Shown one piece after another: positions 7,738 to 16,600 of a stretch of 64,000 nucleotides of DNA. The notes under the pieces were generated by a model that made no database searches, had not been told where the DNA came from, and saw only the letters and a list, made by a program, of their open reading frames with translations. Every line of letters begins with the position of its first letter. The first letter of the stretch is position 1. The stretch is from Psychroserpens algicola (GTDB taxonomy: Bacteria; Bacteroidota; Bacteroidia; Flavobacteriales; Flavobacteriaceae). Where the stretch lies: contig NZ_JACNMJ010000006.1 in assembly GCF_014526325.1 (NCBI RefSeq), forward strand, positions 124,001-188,000, written 5' to 3'. Position numbers and translations under genes: made by a program.

Positions 7738-8289
7738 ATGCCAAAACATGTCATAGATCCTAATCAATGGATTAATTTATATTCAGATTATTTATTCAAT
7801 TACACCATAACGCGTGTAAATGATAAAGATATGGCTCAGGATTTAGTTCAAGATACTTTTGTGGCTGGTTTGAAATCTATGAAAAATTTTAAAGGAGAAG
7901 CCAGCGAGCGTACTTGGCTTATTTCAATATTGAAACGAAAAATTATAGATTACTATCGAAAAATTAATTCTAATAAAGGAAAAGCTGAAGTTAGAATGAA
8001 TTATAGTGGTGATGAAAATGAAGGCGATTGGCTAGAAGAACGGGTTGCAGATCCCTATGATAAAACTGCTGAAGACTCTATAGAAAATACTGAGTTGGGT
8101 ATCGCTATAGACAAATGTTTAGAAAAATTACCAGCTAAACAAGCACAGGTTTTTGAAATGAAAACCATTTTAAATTACGAAACTGAAGCCATTTGTAATG
8201 AATTAAATATTACAGCGTCTAATCTATGGGTAATTATCCACAGGGCACGAACAGCAATGGCTAGTTGCCTTGAAAAAAGTTGGTTTTAA
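7738..8289 (+). CDS. ECF-type RNA polymerase sigma-70 factor
   Basis: A 183-residue sigma factor with region 2 near 15-85 (YSDYLFNYTITRVNDKDMAQDLVQDTFVAG, then TWLISILKRKIIDYYRK) and region 4 near 120-178 (LEKLPAKQAQVFEMKTILNYETEAICNELNITASNLWVIIHRAR). There is no region 3, typical of ECF (group IV) factors. A 2-bp gap separates it from a tiny zinc-type anti-sigma candidate. Target promoters unknown. In related Bacteroidota this sigma/mini-anti-sigma pair is common. Confidence 0.93.
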   Translation: MPKHVIDPNQWINLYSDYLFNYTITRVNDKDMAQDLVQDTFVAGLKSMKNFKGEASERTWLISILKRKIIDYYRKINSNKGKAEVRMNYSGDENEGDWLEERVADPYDKTAEDSIENTELGIAIDKCLEKLPAKQAQVFEMKTILNYETEAICNELNITASNLWVIIHRARTAMASCLEKSWF

Positions 8290-8291
8290 TT

Positions 8292-8546
8292 ATGAGTAAC
8301 AAGTTTTTTATTCCTTGCAAAGAAGCAAACCATGTATGTGACAAAACACAATACAAGGAGGCTACACTATGGGAAAAAATAAAATTGAATATACATTTAC
8401 TGTATTGTAAAGCGTGTCGAAAATACACCAAAAATAACGCTAAGCTTACAAAGCTTATCACCAAAAAGCCTGTTGTTTTAGATGCTTCAGCTAAAGAGCA
8501 ACTAAAGGCAGCATTCGAAAAAGAGTTAGCCAAACAGCAGCACTAA
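8292..8546 (+). CDS. Small zinc-binding anti-sigma factor candidate (84 aa)
   Basis: Soluble 84-residue protein with no membrane segment. It carries H35-x3-C39-x2-C42 (HLLYCKACR), the ZAS zinc motif of anti-sigma factors, plus C9, H14 and C16 upstream. Position right after an ECF sigma gene (2-bp gap) supports the role. The start is the ATG at 8292; an extension to 8280 would overlap the sigma gene. Its 3' end overlaps the convergent membrane-protein gene by 21 bp. Loss of zinc by oxidation would be the textbook release signal, but that is inference. Confidence 0.75.
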   Translation: MSNKFFIPCKEANHVCDKTQYKEATLWEKIKLNIHLLYCKACRKYTKNNAKLTKLITKKPVVLDASAKEQLKAAFEKELAKQQH

Positions 8547-9362
8547 TAGCAGCCACAAAATAGATAGACTCTCTACCCAGAATCCGCTGTAATATTTATT
8601 TTGATTCTCTCTTGCGAAAACCAAAAATATAAGCGTTAGCATACTTATTAAGATATGAGCATTCCATAGTTGTATCGCACTATTTATCTTAAAAAACTCC
8701 AAGCCTAAAAACACTAAAACTAATACAATACCTAGAATTTTAGTACGCATCACTCCTATTTTTTGCGGAATGGTAGATAACTTTAAACTATCATAACTTA
8801 AGTCTCTTATTTCAAATGGCAGCATTAAAACCATCACAAAAACAAATCGCTGTAGAGCCACAACGACAACATCGCTTGTCATAGCATAATCATTATTGAG
8901 CAAAGGCAACAGCACAGTAACTCCTGTCCAAACGAGTGCAATGACATAAATTTTCAATCCGCTAATACTCCTTAAATTTTTTTTACTATCAATAAAAATC
9001 GTTTTTGGAACTAATGGAATAGCATATAAAAAAGTAACAACACCAAAAACAGTCACATACAGAATGGTTTTTGTTTCTAATTTGAATAAAAAATAACAAA
9101 GCGCAACAAAACATAATAACGAAAAAAACTGTATTGCTTTTAACCAGTTTGCCAAACTTCGATGATGGAATTTTGCCAAGCCAAAATACTTCACAAAATT
9201 GTAGCCTGTAATTGTCGAAAACAAAATGAAAAACAGCACATGTTTGTCATATTCAATACCAAATTGCAATAAGGTTAGCCATGATAGAGAAAACACTGCT
9301 AAAGCCACATGCAGACTAGAGTTAATGTAGAAATCGAATATTTTTTTTAAAACATGCACCAT
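8526..9362 (-). CDS. UbiA-like multi-span membrane protein, atypical
   Basis: A 278-residue protein with seven or eight hydrophobic helices. The later segment LPFEIRDLSYDSLKLSTIPQKIGV resembles the second Asp motif region of UbiA prenyltransferases (D-x-x-x-D then T-x-P-x-x-x-G). The first motif (NDxxDxxxD) is not visible where expected; NFVKYFG stands there instead. It could be a diverged member of the UbiA superfamily or one that has lost prenyl diphosphate binding. Divergent from gcvP and probably transcribed alone. Substrate unknown. Confidence 0.6.
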   Translation of the reverse strand: MVHVLKKIFDFYINSSLHVALAVFSLSWLTLLQFGIEYDKHVLFFILFSTITGYNFVKYFGLAKFHHRSLANWLKAIQFFSLLCFVALCYFLFKLETKTILYVTVFGVVTFLYAIPLVPKTIFIDSKKNLRSISGLKIYVIALVWTGVTVLLPLLNNDYAMTSDVVVVALQRFVFVMVLMLPFEIRDLSYDSLKLSTIPQKIGVMRTKILGIVLVLVFLGLEFFKINSAIQLWNAHILISMLTLIFLVFARENQNKYYSGFWVESLSILWLLLVLLFG

Positions 9363-9445
9363 ACAAAAATAGACAAACTGTTAATAACCGATTCAAATGG
9401 TTGAAAAGTTTCATTTACGTTAACATATTAAGGTCAATAATTGCT

Positions 9446-9454
9446 TAATTTTGC
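9446..9454 (+). promoter_or_regulatory. -7 element of the gcvP promoter
   Basis: TAATTTTGC is an exact match to the Bacteroidota -7 consensus TAnnTTTGC. The start point would lie near 9461, about 22 bp before the ATG at 9483. The -33 part is poor. This supports choosing the ATG over the upstream in-frame TTG at 9441. Confidence 0.5.
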
Positions 9455-9482
9455 AAAAATAAAATTCAATTCAAGTCACTTA

Positions 9483-12335
9483 ATGAATACAGCAGATTTT
9501 TCACTTCGTCACATTGGTCCGAGAACCGCAGATCAAAAGCAAATGTTAGAAACTATTGGTGTAGATTCTATGGAGCAACTCATTCATGAAACTATTCCGG
9601 ATGGCATTCGATTAACATCAGAATTAGATTTAGATGCGCCAATGAGCGAGCAAGATTATTTATTACATATTTATGATCTTTCAAAGAAAAATAAGGTTTT
9701 TAAAACCTACATTGGTTTAGGCTATCATCCTACGATTATGCCTGCTGTAATTCAGCGTAATATTTTAGAAAATCCAGGTTGGTATACTGCATACACACCA
9801 TATCAGGCCGAAATTGCCCAAGGCCGTTTAGAAGCACTTTTAAATTTCCAAACCATGATCACTGATCTTACCGGAATGGAAATCGCCAACGCTTCGCTTC
9901 TTGATGAAAGTACTGCTGCTGCAGAAGCTATGAGCTTATTATTTTCAGTACGTGAACGCGATCAGAAAAAGGCTGGAATCAATAAATTCTTTGTTTCTGA
10001 ACATTGCCTACCACAAACCATTTCTTTATTACAAACCAGAGCTAATCCTATTGGAATTGAGCTTGTTATCGGTCATGACGACAACTTTGATTTCTCAGAG
10101 GATTTCTTTGGAGCACTTTTACAATATCCTGGAAAACACGGACAAGTTACTGACGTCAAGTCTTTTATTGAAAAAGCTAATGCATCACAAATTAAAGTTG
10201 CCGTAGCTGCAGATATCATGAGTCTTGTCAAACTGGAAGCACCTGGAAAATTTGGAGCCGATGTTGTTGTTGGTACCACACAGCGCTTTGGGATTCCGAT
10301 GGGTTATGGTGGTCCACACGCAGCATATTTTGCAACTAAAGAAGCCTATAAACGTGATATTCCAGGACGTATTATTGGTGTGACAAAAGATGCTAATGGC
10401 AATAGAGCTTTGCGAATGGCACTTCAAACCCGAGAACAACATATTAAACGCGACAAAGCCACATCTAATATATGTACTGCTCAAGTATTATTAGCTGTTA
10501 TGGCTGGTATGTATGCCGTTTACCATGGTCCGAAAGGTTTAGAGTTTATTGCTAGTGCGATTCACAATAAAGCTGTAACCTTGTCAAATACACTCCAAAA
10601 TTTAGGGTTTGAACAAATCAACACCTCATTTTTTGACACCTTATGTTTCAAAGCAGACGCCAAGAAAGTTAAGGCTGAAGCTGAGGCTAAAAAAATGAAC
10701 TTCTACTATCCTAACGATAATGAAGTTGTATTATCTATAAATGAACCAACAACACTAGAACAACTTAATAAAATTGTATCTGTTTTCGCTAAAAGTGTTG
10801 GTAAAGACAGTATTGAAATTTCTAAAATTTCAGAAACCAATGCTATCGACAAGCAATTAGAACGTCAAACAACATTTTTACAAGAGCCTGTTTTTAATTC
10901 TCATCATTCTGAAACTGAATTGATGCGTTACATCAAACAATTAGAACGAAAAGATTTAGCATTAAATCACTCTATGATTTCATTAGGATCTTGCACGATG
11001 AAACTCAATGCTGCTGCAGAAATGTTACCTCTGAGTTGGTTTAAATGGGGAAAAATACATCCATTTGTTCCTGCGCAACAAGCTAAGGGCTATCATGCGG
11101 TTTTAAAAGCTTTAGAAGATCAATTAACTGAAATAACTGGTTTTGCTGGTACGTCATTACAACCAAATTCTGGTGCTCAAGGAGAGTTTGCTGGCTTAAT
11201 GGTTATTAAAGCTTATCATGAATCTCGTGGTGATCATCATAGAAATATATGCATCATTCCTTCTTCTGCTCATGGTACCAATCCTGCAAGTGCTGTAATG
11301 GCTGGAATGAAAGTTATTGTCACAAAGTCTACCGAAAAAGGAAATATTGACGTTGATGATTTACGCGAAAAAGCCGAATTACATAAAGACAATCTATCGG
11401 CACTAATGGTTACTTACCCATCAACTCATGGTGTTTATGAATCTGCTATTAAAGAGATTACACAAATTATTCATGATAATGGCGGACAAGTATACATGGA
11501 TGGTGCAAATATGAATGCACAAGTTGGACTAACCAACCCTGGAAATATTGGTGCAGATGTTTGCCACCTTAACCTACATAAAACATTTGCAATACCACAT
11601 GGAGGTGGCGGACCAGGTGTTGGACCAATATGCGTCGCAAAACAACTGGTACCTTTTCTTCCTGGTAATCCATTGGTAAAAACCGGAGGAGATCAGGCGA
11701 TAACGGCAATTTCAGCTGCTCCTTTTGGATCATCGCTTGCTTGTCTTATATCGTATGGTTATATCAAAATGCTTGGAGCTTCTGGTTTAAAGAGATCTAC
11801 TGAAATGGCCATCCTAAATGCCAATTACATAAAAAAACGTTTAGAAGGTGCTTTTGAAACCCTATACTCTGGTGAACGAGGTCGTGCTGCTCACGAAATG
11901 ATTATTGACTGCAGACCTTTTAAAGCTCATGGTATTGAAGTTGTCGATATTGCAAAACGTTTAATGGATTATGGTTTTCATGCACCAACCGTTTCATTCC
12001 CTGTGGCTGGAACTATGATGATTGAGCCTACAGAAAGTGAGAGTAAACAAGAGATGGATCGCTTTTGTGACGCCATGATTTCTATTAAACATGAAATTGA
12101 TAATATCTCAAAAGACAATGAGAATAATCTTCTTAAAAATGCACCTCATACTATGGCTATGATTACTGATGACGAATGGTTGTTACCGTATACGCGTCAA
12201 CAAGCTGCATTTCCATTAGATTACGTTAGAGATAATAAATTTTGGCCTAGTGTACGTCGTGTGGATGATGCTTATGGCGACAGAAACCTTGTCTGTACTT
12301 GCGCTCCTATAGAAGCTTACATGGAAGAAGTTTAG
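9483..12335 (+). CDS. gcvP: Glycine dehydrogenase (decarboxylating), P protein of the glycine cleavage system
   Basis: PLP enzyme that decarboxylates glycine and passes the aminomethyl group to lipoylated H protein. The 950-aa length shows the fused alpha-beta form with two PLP-transferase-like halves. The N-terminus FSLRHIGP, the mid-protein MISLGSCTMKLNA, and LNLHKTFAIPHGGGGPG with PLP-binding Lys700 are diagnostic. The ATG at 9483 is preferred: the upstream TTG at 9441 would start before the predicted transcription start. Stand-alone gene: gcvT and gcvH are not in the window, as is usual in Flavobacteriaceae. Cytoplasmic. Confidence 0.97.
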   Translation: MNTADFSLRHIGPRTADQKQMLETIGVDSMEQLIHETIPDGIRLTSELDLDAPMSEQDYLLHIYDLSKKNKVFKTYIGLGYHPTIMPAVIQRNILENPGWYTAYTPYQAEIAQGRLEALLNFQTMITDLTGMEIANASLLDESTAAAEAMSLLFSVRERDQKKAGINKFFVSEHCLPQTISLLQTRANPIGIELVIGHDDNFDFSEDFFGALLQYPGKHGQVTDVKSFIEKANASQIKVAVAADIMSLVKLEAPGKFGADVVVGTTQRFGIPMGYGGPHAAYFATKEAYKRDIPGRIIGVTKDANGNRALRMALQTREQHIKRDKATSNICTAQVLLAVMAGMYAVYHGPKGLEFIASAIHNKAVTLSNTLQNLGFEQINTSFFDTLCFKADAKKVKAEAEAKKMNFYYPNDNEVVLSINEPTTLEQLNKIVSVFAKSVGKDSIEISKISETNAIDKQLERQTTFLQEPVFNSHHSETELMRYIKQLERKDLALNHSMISLGSCTMKLNAAAEMLPLSWFKWGKIHPFVPAQQAKGYHAVLKALEDQLTEITGFAGTSLQPNSGAQGEFAGLMVIKAYHESRGDHHRNICIIPSSAHGTNPASAVMAGMKVIVTKSTEKGNIDVDDLREKAELHKDNLSALMVTYPSTHGVYESAIKEITQIIHDNGGQVYMDGANMNAQVGLTNPGNIGADVCHLNLHKTFAIPHGGGGPGVGPICVAKQLVPFLPGNPLVKTGGDQAITAISAAPFGSSLACLISYGYIKMLGASGLKRSTEMAILNANYIKKRLEGAFETLYSGERGRAAHEMIIDCRPFKAHGIEVVDIAKRLMDYGFHAPTVSFPVAGTMMIEPTESESKQEMDRFCDAMISIKHEIDNISKDNENNLLKNAPHTMAMITDDEWLLPYTRQQAAFPLDYVRDNKFWPSVRRVDDAYGDRNLVCTCAPIEAYMEEV

Positions 12336-12441
12336 TTTTACGCTTTTTGAACATCGTAAAAATCACAAATTGAAAATTAGCATTTCAGTAAATGTTAGTA
12401 TATTGCCATGTTTGATTCTGTCTTACAGAAAACCCTAATGT

Positions 12442-13500
12442 ATGAGTATTAAAATAACTGGAACAGGAAGTTTCATCCCGAGTCGTATTGAAAAAAATGA
12501 AGATTTCTATAATCATGAGTTTTTAAATGCTGATGGCTCCTCAATAAATAGCAGTAATGAAGTAATTGTTGATAAATTTAAAGCGATTACTGGAATTCAG
12601 GAAAGGCGATATATAAAGCCCGAATTATTAAATTCTGATATTGCTTTCTATGCTTCGGAAAAAGCTATCGAAGATGCCAATATTGATAAAGAAACTTTAG
12701 ATTACATTATCGTTGCTCATAATTATGGTGATGTTAAACACAATACTGAGCAAAGTGATACTGTTCCGAGTATAGCGTCGAGAGTTAAGCATTTATTAAA
12801 AATTAAAAATCCGAAGTGTGTAGGCTACGACTTATTATTTGGATGTCCAGGATGGATTGAAGGTGTTATTCAAGCAAAAGCATTTATTGCGTCCGGACTT
12901 GCTAAACGATGTTTGGTTGTCGGTTCCGAAACCTTATCGCGTGTTGTAGATAAGCATGATCGAGATTCTATGATTTACAGCGATGGCGCAGGTGCTGTTA
13001 TTGTTGAAGAAAGCGACGAAGATGGAGGTATTATCACTCATGATTCTGCGACATTTGCTTTAGACGAAGCACATTTCATCTATTTTGGGGAAACTAACCA
13101 TCCTGACATTACAGACCAGCGCAGATACATTAAAATGTATGGTCGTAAAATCTATGAATTTGCACTTACTAATGTACCAGTAGCTCTAAAATCATGTTTA
13201 GAAAAAAGTGGGCATGCCGTTACTGATGTTAAAAAAATACTCATTCACCAGGCTAATGAAAAAATGGATGAAGCTATTGTAAAACGATTTTACAAACTTC
13301 ATAATATGGACATGCCAGAAGGTGTTATGCCCATGACTATTAATACCCTTGGTAATTCTAGTGTCGCAACAGTACCTACATTATACGATATGATTTTAAA
13401 AGGACAATTAGAAGGTCAAAACATCAATAAAGGCGATATCATTATCTTTGCCAGTGTTGGTGCAGGTATGAATATTAATGCGATTGTCTATAAGTATTGA
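12442..13500 (+). CDS. FabH-like 3-oxoacyl-ACP synthase III family protein
   Basis: Thiolase-fold ketosynthase of 352 aa. The catalytic triad is visible as Cys135 (LLFGCPGW), His269 (ILIHQANEKMD) and Asn305 (NTLGNSSVATVPT). The opening ITGTGSFIPSR and the RRYI region are FabH-like. A housekeeping fabH would normally sit with plsX or rpmF, which are not here, so it may be a specialised KAS III for branched or secondary acyl chains. The next gene, a methyltransferase, starts 4 bp after the stop, and a glycosyltransferase follows: a small acyl/sugar cassette of unknown product. Confidence 0.9.
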   Translation: MSIKITGTGSFIPSRIEKNEDFYNHEFLNADGSSINSSNEVIVDKFKAITGIQERRYIKPELLNSDIAFYASEKAIEDANIDKETLDYIIVAHNYGDVKHNTEQSDTVPSIASRVKHLLKIKNPKCVGYDLLFGCPGWIEGVIQAKAFIASGLAKRCLVVGSETLSRVVDKHDRDSMIYSDGAGAVIVEESDEDGGIITHDSATFALDEAHFIYFGETNHPDITDQRRYIKMYGRKIYEFALTNVPVALKSCLEKSGHAVTDVKKILIHQANEKMDEAIVKRFYKLHNMDMPEGVMPMTINTLGNSSVATVPTLYDMILKGQLEGQNINKGDIIIFASVGAGMNINAIVYKY

Positions 13501-13504
13501 TATA

Positions 13505-14035
13505 ATGTACGAAAAGACATTTCCTAATAAACGATTTAAACACACCATTAATTTCTTGAAGCAGCATGTTTCAACCAATGACACTATATTAGACCTTGGT
13601 GTTAAAAACCCCTTATCAAAACTGATGATATCTCATGGATATTCTGTAGAAAACACATCAGGAACCGACTTAGATATAAATACTTCGGAAATTGAAAATT
13701 CTCAGTCAGATGTGGTAACCGCCTTTGAAATCTTTGAGCATCTCCTCTCTCCTTTTACCGTCTTACAATCAATAAAAACAGATAAATTAGTAGCTAGCAT
13801 TCCGCTTAAATTATGGTTTGCCTCAGCTTACAGAAGCAAAACAGATATGCGAGACCGTCATTTCCACGAATTTGAAGACTGGCAATTTGATTGGCTTTTA
13901 GAAAAAGCTGGCTGGAAGATAATTGCTTCTGAAAAATGGACCAATCCTACTAAAAAAATTGGTATCAGACCTATTCTAAGGTGGTTTACACCGCGATATT
14001 ATATTGTTTATGCTGAAAGAATTTCAGAATCATAA
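13505..14035 (+). CDS. Class I SAM-dependent methyltransferase
   Basis: A 176-residue protein with the motif I-like segment TILDLGVKNPLSKLM, an acidic residue after beta 2 (GTDLDIN) and a methyltransferase-11 type FEIFEHLLSPF. The glycine-rich loop is reduced compared with classical GxGxG. A longer reading from 13478 would overlap the previous gene by 23 bp; the ATG at 13505, 4 bp after the FabH-like stop, is more natural. Target unknown. Probably co-transcribed with the FabH-like gene and related to the same pathway. Confidence 0.82.
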   Translation: MYEKTFPNKRFKHTINFLKQHVSTNDTILDLGVKNPLSKLMISHGYSVENTSGTDLDINTSEIENSQSDVVTAFEIFEHLLSPFTVLQSIKTDKLVASIPLKLWFASAYRSKTDMRDRHFHEFEDWQFDWLLEKAGWKIIASEKWTNPTKKIGIRPILRWFTPRYYIVYAERISES

Positions 14036-14090
14036 TTACTATTCCATTTTGAAATTTTAAAGTTTAACTTTGGAATCTAATTTTTAAAGT

Positions 14091-14939
14091 TTGAATTTCT
14101 ACATCGTCATTCCTGCACATAATGAAGAAACGGTTATACAAAAGACCTTAGAATCTTTAGTTGCCCAAACTCTACCTGCAAAACAGATAGTTGTTGTTAA
14201 TGACCATTCTACCGACAAGACACCATCTATAGTAGAGACTTTCGCCGCCAAACATCACAATATAAAGCTAGTTAATACTAGATCTTCAGACAAACATATT
14301 CCTGGTGCTAAAATTATCAATGCATTTTATAAAGGGTATGATACTTTAGACAAGCACTATGATGTGATTTGTAAATTTGATGCCGATCTTATTTTTCCTA
14401 AAAACTATTTAGAACAGCTCGCCTTTCATTTTAATCAGAACGAACGCTTAGGAATGGTGGCAGGTTTCTGCTATATCAAAAAAGACAACGATTGGGTTTT
14501 AGAAAACCTTACACGAAAAGATCATATTAGAGGCGCACTTAAAGCCTATCGTAAAGCGTGTTTTTTAGATATTGGAAAACTAAAACCTTCGATGGGATGG
14601 GATACGGTTGACGAGCTTCTAGCCAAGTATTATGATTGGGAATTACTGACAGATGAATCGCTTCATGTTAAACATCTCAAACCTACAGGAATCAGTTATA
14701 ATAAAGCCTCAAAATACCTCCAAGGCGAAGCTATGTATAAAATGCGCTATGGATTTTTCATCACCTTAATCTCGGCAATAAAACTCGCTTATAAAAAAAG
14801 AAACTTTGCGCTTTTTAAGGATTATATCTCAGGATATTTTAGAGGAAAACGACATAATTTAGAACAATTAGTCACCGAAGACCAAGGACGTTTTATCCGA
14901 CAATTACGCTGGAAAGGCATGCTGGGGAAGTTGAAATAA
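14091..14939 (+). CDS. Glycosyltransferase family 2, TTG start
   Basis: GT-A fold glycosyltransferase of 282 aa: FYIVIPAHNEETVIQKTLESL at the very N-terminus, VNDHSTDKT, then KFDADLIFP carrying the DxD metal site. The core strand begins at residue 2, and an in-frame TAA lies 4 bp before the first codon, so the TTG at 14091 is the only possible start without losing the fold. The C-terminal part is basic and may sit on the membrane. Donor and acceptor are unknown. It follows the FabH-like and methyltransferase genes by 55 bp. Confidence 0.88.
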   Translation: MNFYIVIPAHNEETVIQKTLESLVAQTLPAKQIVVVNDHSTDKTPSIVETFAAKHHNIKLVNTRSSDKHIPGAKIINAFYKGYDTLDKHYDVICKFDADLIFPKNYLEQLAFHFNQNERLGMVAGFCYIKKDNDWVLENLTRKDHIRGALKAYRKACFLDIGKLKPSMGWDTVDELLAKYYDWELLTDESLHVKHLKPTGISYNKASKYLQGEAMYKMRYGFFITLISAIKLAYKKRNFALFKDYISGYFRGKRHNLEQLVTEDQGRFIRQLRWKGMLGKLK

Positions 14940-14962
14940 TTACTGACTAGCACGTTTAGATG

Positions 14963-14991
14963 ATGAGATCCTGAAACAAGTTCAGGATAAC
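14963..14991. repeat. REP-like dispersed repeat, copy 1
   Basis: A 29-bp element with stem ATCCTGAA / TTCAGGAT around ACAAG sits between the convergent glycosyltransferase and nuclease genes. A second copy at 44824-44852 is identical at 28 of 29 positions. It may act as a transcript-end hairpin for both genes. From memory this element type is common at gene ends in Flavobacteriaceae. Confidence 0.7.
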
Positions 14992-14999
14992 GATTCTTA

Positions 15000-15809
15000 T
15001 TAATTAAAACTCCAATCTTTATAGCTGCTCGATGCTTCTAGTTGCTGCTCAATTGTATCGTCTAATTCTGAAAAGAAATCAATTCCTGTTAAGGCTTCAA
15101 TCTCATCTACAGATACCACAAATTCATAAAGTGGTTTATTAGAATCTTTATGAGGCATTAAAAAAGCAATCACTTTTGTTTTTCCAGAATTAGCATCGAT
15201 TAAAACTTTATAAAACTGATTAGGCACACTAACGTCTTCTTCGCCAATGGTAGCCATATTTCCTTTTAATACACCTCCAGTCACAACAAAAACACCATCA
15301 TATTTACTCGCCCAATACCTTACCTTCTGTTCGAGAGTATTCCAAATTCCAGAATTGAATTTATGCTCTTGCGGACTAATATTACTTGTTAAAAATGTTT
15401 CGTCATGTGCACCTTGACTGTATCGCCTATCACCTGCAGGACATAGATGTCCGCGATCATAACCAGATTTCTTATAATTTCTCCAATGCGCAGCGCCAGT
15501 TTTTACAGCCTTGTCTATTTCAAAATACGGACGCTTAAAATTGGTATTTGATAAATGTGATTTTTTTAATTCGTATGCAACCCATTCGGCTTGTTCATGA
15601 GGTTCACTATAGGATAATGAATAGCTTTCATGATGCACGACCTGACCTGTAGTACTCGTAGGTAAAAAATATTCGTTGGTATTGGTTTTAACAACCTGAC
15701 CTTGTTGAATGGTTTGAGCAGATTCTTCTTCTTTTAAAAAGTATTCATAACCAAAAACACCTAAAATAATGACAATTGCAATTAGAGAGGAGATTGTTTT
15801 TTTATTCAT
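15000..15809 (-). CDS. Membrane-anchored DNA/RNA non-specific endonuclease (NUC family)
   Basis: Beta-beta-alpha metal nuclease of the NucA/Serratia type, 269 aa. The signature YDRGHLCPAGDRRYS carries the catalytic His of DRGH, followed by the Asn of LTSNISPQEHKFNSGIWNTLE that binds the metal. One N-terminal hydrophobic segment (about 8-24) after MNKK anchors it or directs export, placing the nuclease domain in the periplasm. Its start overlaps the stop of the TPR gene as ATGA, so it is the third gene of the sigma/TPR/nuclease operon. Roles could include nucleotide scavenging, or DNA destruction tied to the CHAT protein across the intergenic region. Confidence 0.92.
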   Translation of the reverse strand: MNKKTISSLIAIVIILGVFGYEYFLKEEESAQTIQQGQVVKTNTNEYFLPTSTTGQVVHHESYSLSYSEPHEQAEWVAYELKKSHLSNTNFKRPYFEIDKAVKTGAAHWRNYKKSGYDRGHLCPAGDRRYSQGAHDETFLTSNISPQEHKFNSGIWNTLEQKVRYWASKYDGVFVVTGGVLKGNMATIGEEDVSVPNQFYKVLIDANSGKTKVIAFLMPHKDSNKPLYEFVVSVDEIEALTGIDFFSELDDTIEQQLEASSSYKDWSFN

Positions 15810-16600
15810 TCTATTTCGTTTAACAGGTCTTTAGCTTTTTCGTGATTGTAATAGGAGTTTGAAATGATGGTATTTAAAACCTGTTTGGCATCATCAGTTT
15901 TATCTTGTTTGAGGTACAGTAAGGCTTTATACCAGTAGCCTTTTTGAGCATCAATTAAATCGGCATCAATTAGTTGATTAAATGTCGACTCAGCAGCTTG
16001 ATAACGTTGTAATTGCATTTGTGCAATTCCTGCATACAAATACACAGAAGCGTCTGGTTTTGAAGTTTCCAATACAGGTGTAAACAAATCTAATGCTCCT
16101 TGATAGTTTTTATTTTCAAATAACTGCTGTGCTTTGATTAAACCATCAGCATTAGTATCTCCTCGTGATACAAATGAAGGTAAATCGGAAGTTTGCAAAT
16201 ATTCATTAACTAAGTCTTGATGCGACAAATCTTGCTTTAAAAACACACTTAAAGCGATACATAGTACAATTGAAGCTGCAGCCAGATAATACCATTTAGA
16301 CAACTTTCTAGTTGTGCTAGAACTAGTATTTGACGCAGATGAAATTTGCTGAATACTCTTTTTTAAATCTTGCAAATTTTCATCCTCTAATAGTTTCTTA
16401 TAAGTTGTAACCTCAGCATGATTTTGATTAGCAAAACTCCAGTCATGATCACTCTGAGATAGCCAAAGCGCTTTTTCTAATTCAAAATTCTCACGAAAAG
16501 GCGTATCAGATTGCAATCTTAATTCCAAGTCTTTTTTAGCTTTTTCATCAAGCAAACCTCTAAGATAATTATCAATTAGGATGTCGTCTTCTAAGTTCAT
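15806..16600 (-). CDS. TPR-containing anti-sigma factor candidate
   Basis: A 264-residue single-pass protein. Residues 1-50 (DDILIDNYLRGLLDEKAKKDLELRLQSD) resemble the cytosolic sigma-binding head of Bacteroidota anti-sigma proteins. One membrane span lies at about 103-121, and the periplasmic part has tetratricopeptide-like repeats (ALDLFTPVLE, then YLYAGIAQMQLQRYQAAESTFNQLI, then KALLYLKQDKTDDAKQVLNTII). ATGA overlaps at both ends couple it to the sigma gene upstream and the nuclease downstream. A periplasmic TPR sensor that holds the sigma factor is the simplest reading. No zinc motif. Confidence 0.75.
   Translation of the reverse strand: MNLEDDILIDNYLRGLLDEKAKKDLELRLQSDTPFRENFELEKALWLSQSDHDWSFANQNHAEVTTYKKLLEDENLQDLKKSIQQISSASNTSSSTTRKLSKWYYLAAASIVLCIALSVFLKQDLSHQDLVNEYLQTSDLPSFVSRGDTNADGLIKAQQLFENKNYQGALDLFTPVLETSKPDASVYLYAGIAQMQLQRYQAAESTFNQLIDADLIDAQKGYWYKALLYLKQDKTDDAKQVLNTIISNSYYNHEKAKDLLNEIE

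Noticed and set aside
14065-14072. TAACTTTG as a promoter -7 element for the glycosyltransferase
   Set aside because: The only TTG upstream is 13 bp away, outside the 17-23 bp window, and the gene can be read from the FabH-like operon.
14061-14099. AACTTT...AAAGTT inverted repeat before the TTG-started glycosyltransferase as a fourth GbsR-type operator
   Set aside because: The spacing (26 bp core) and inner bases differ from sites A-C, and the region is simply A/T-rich.
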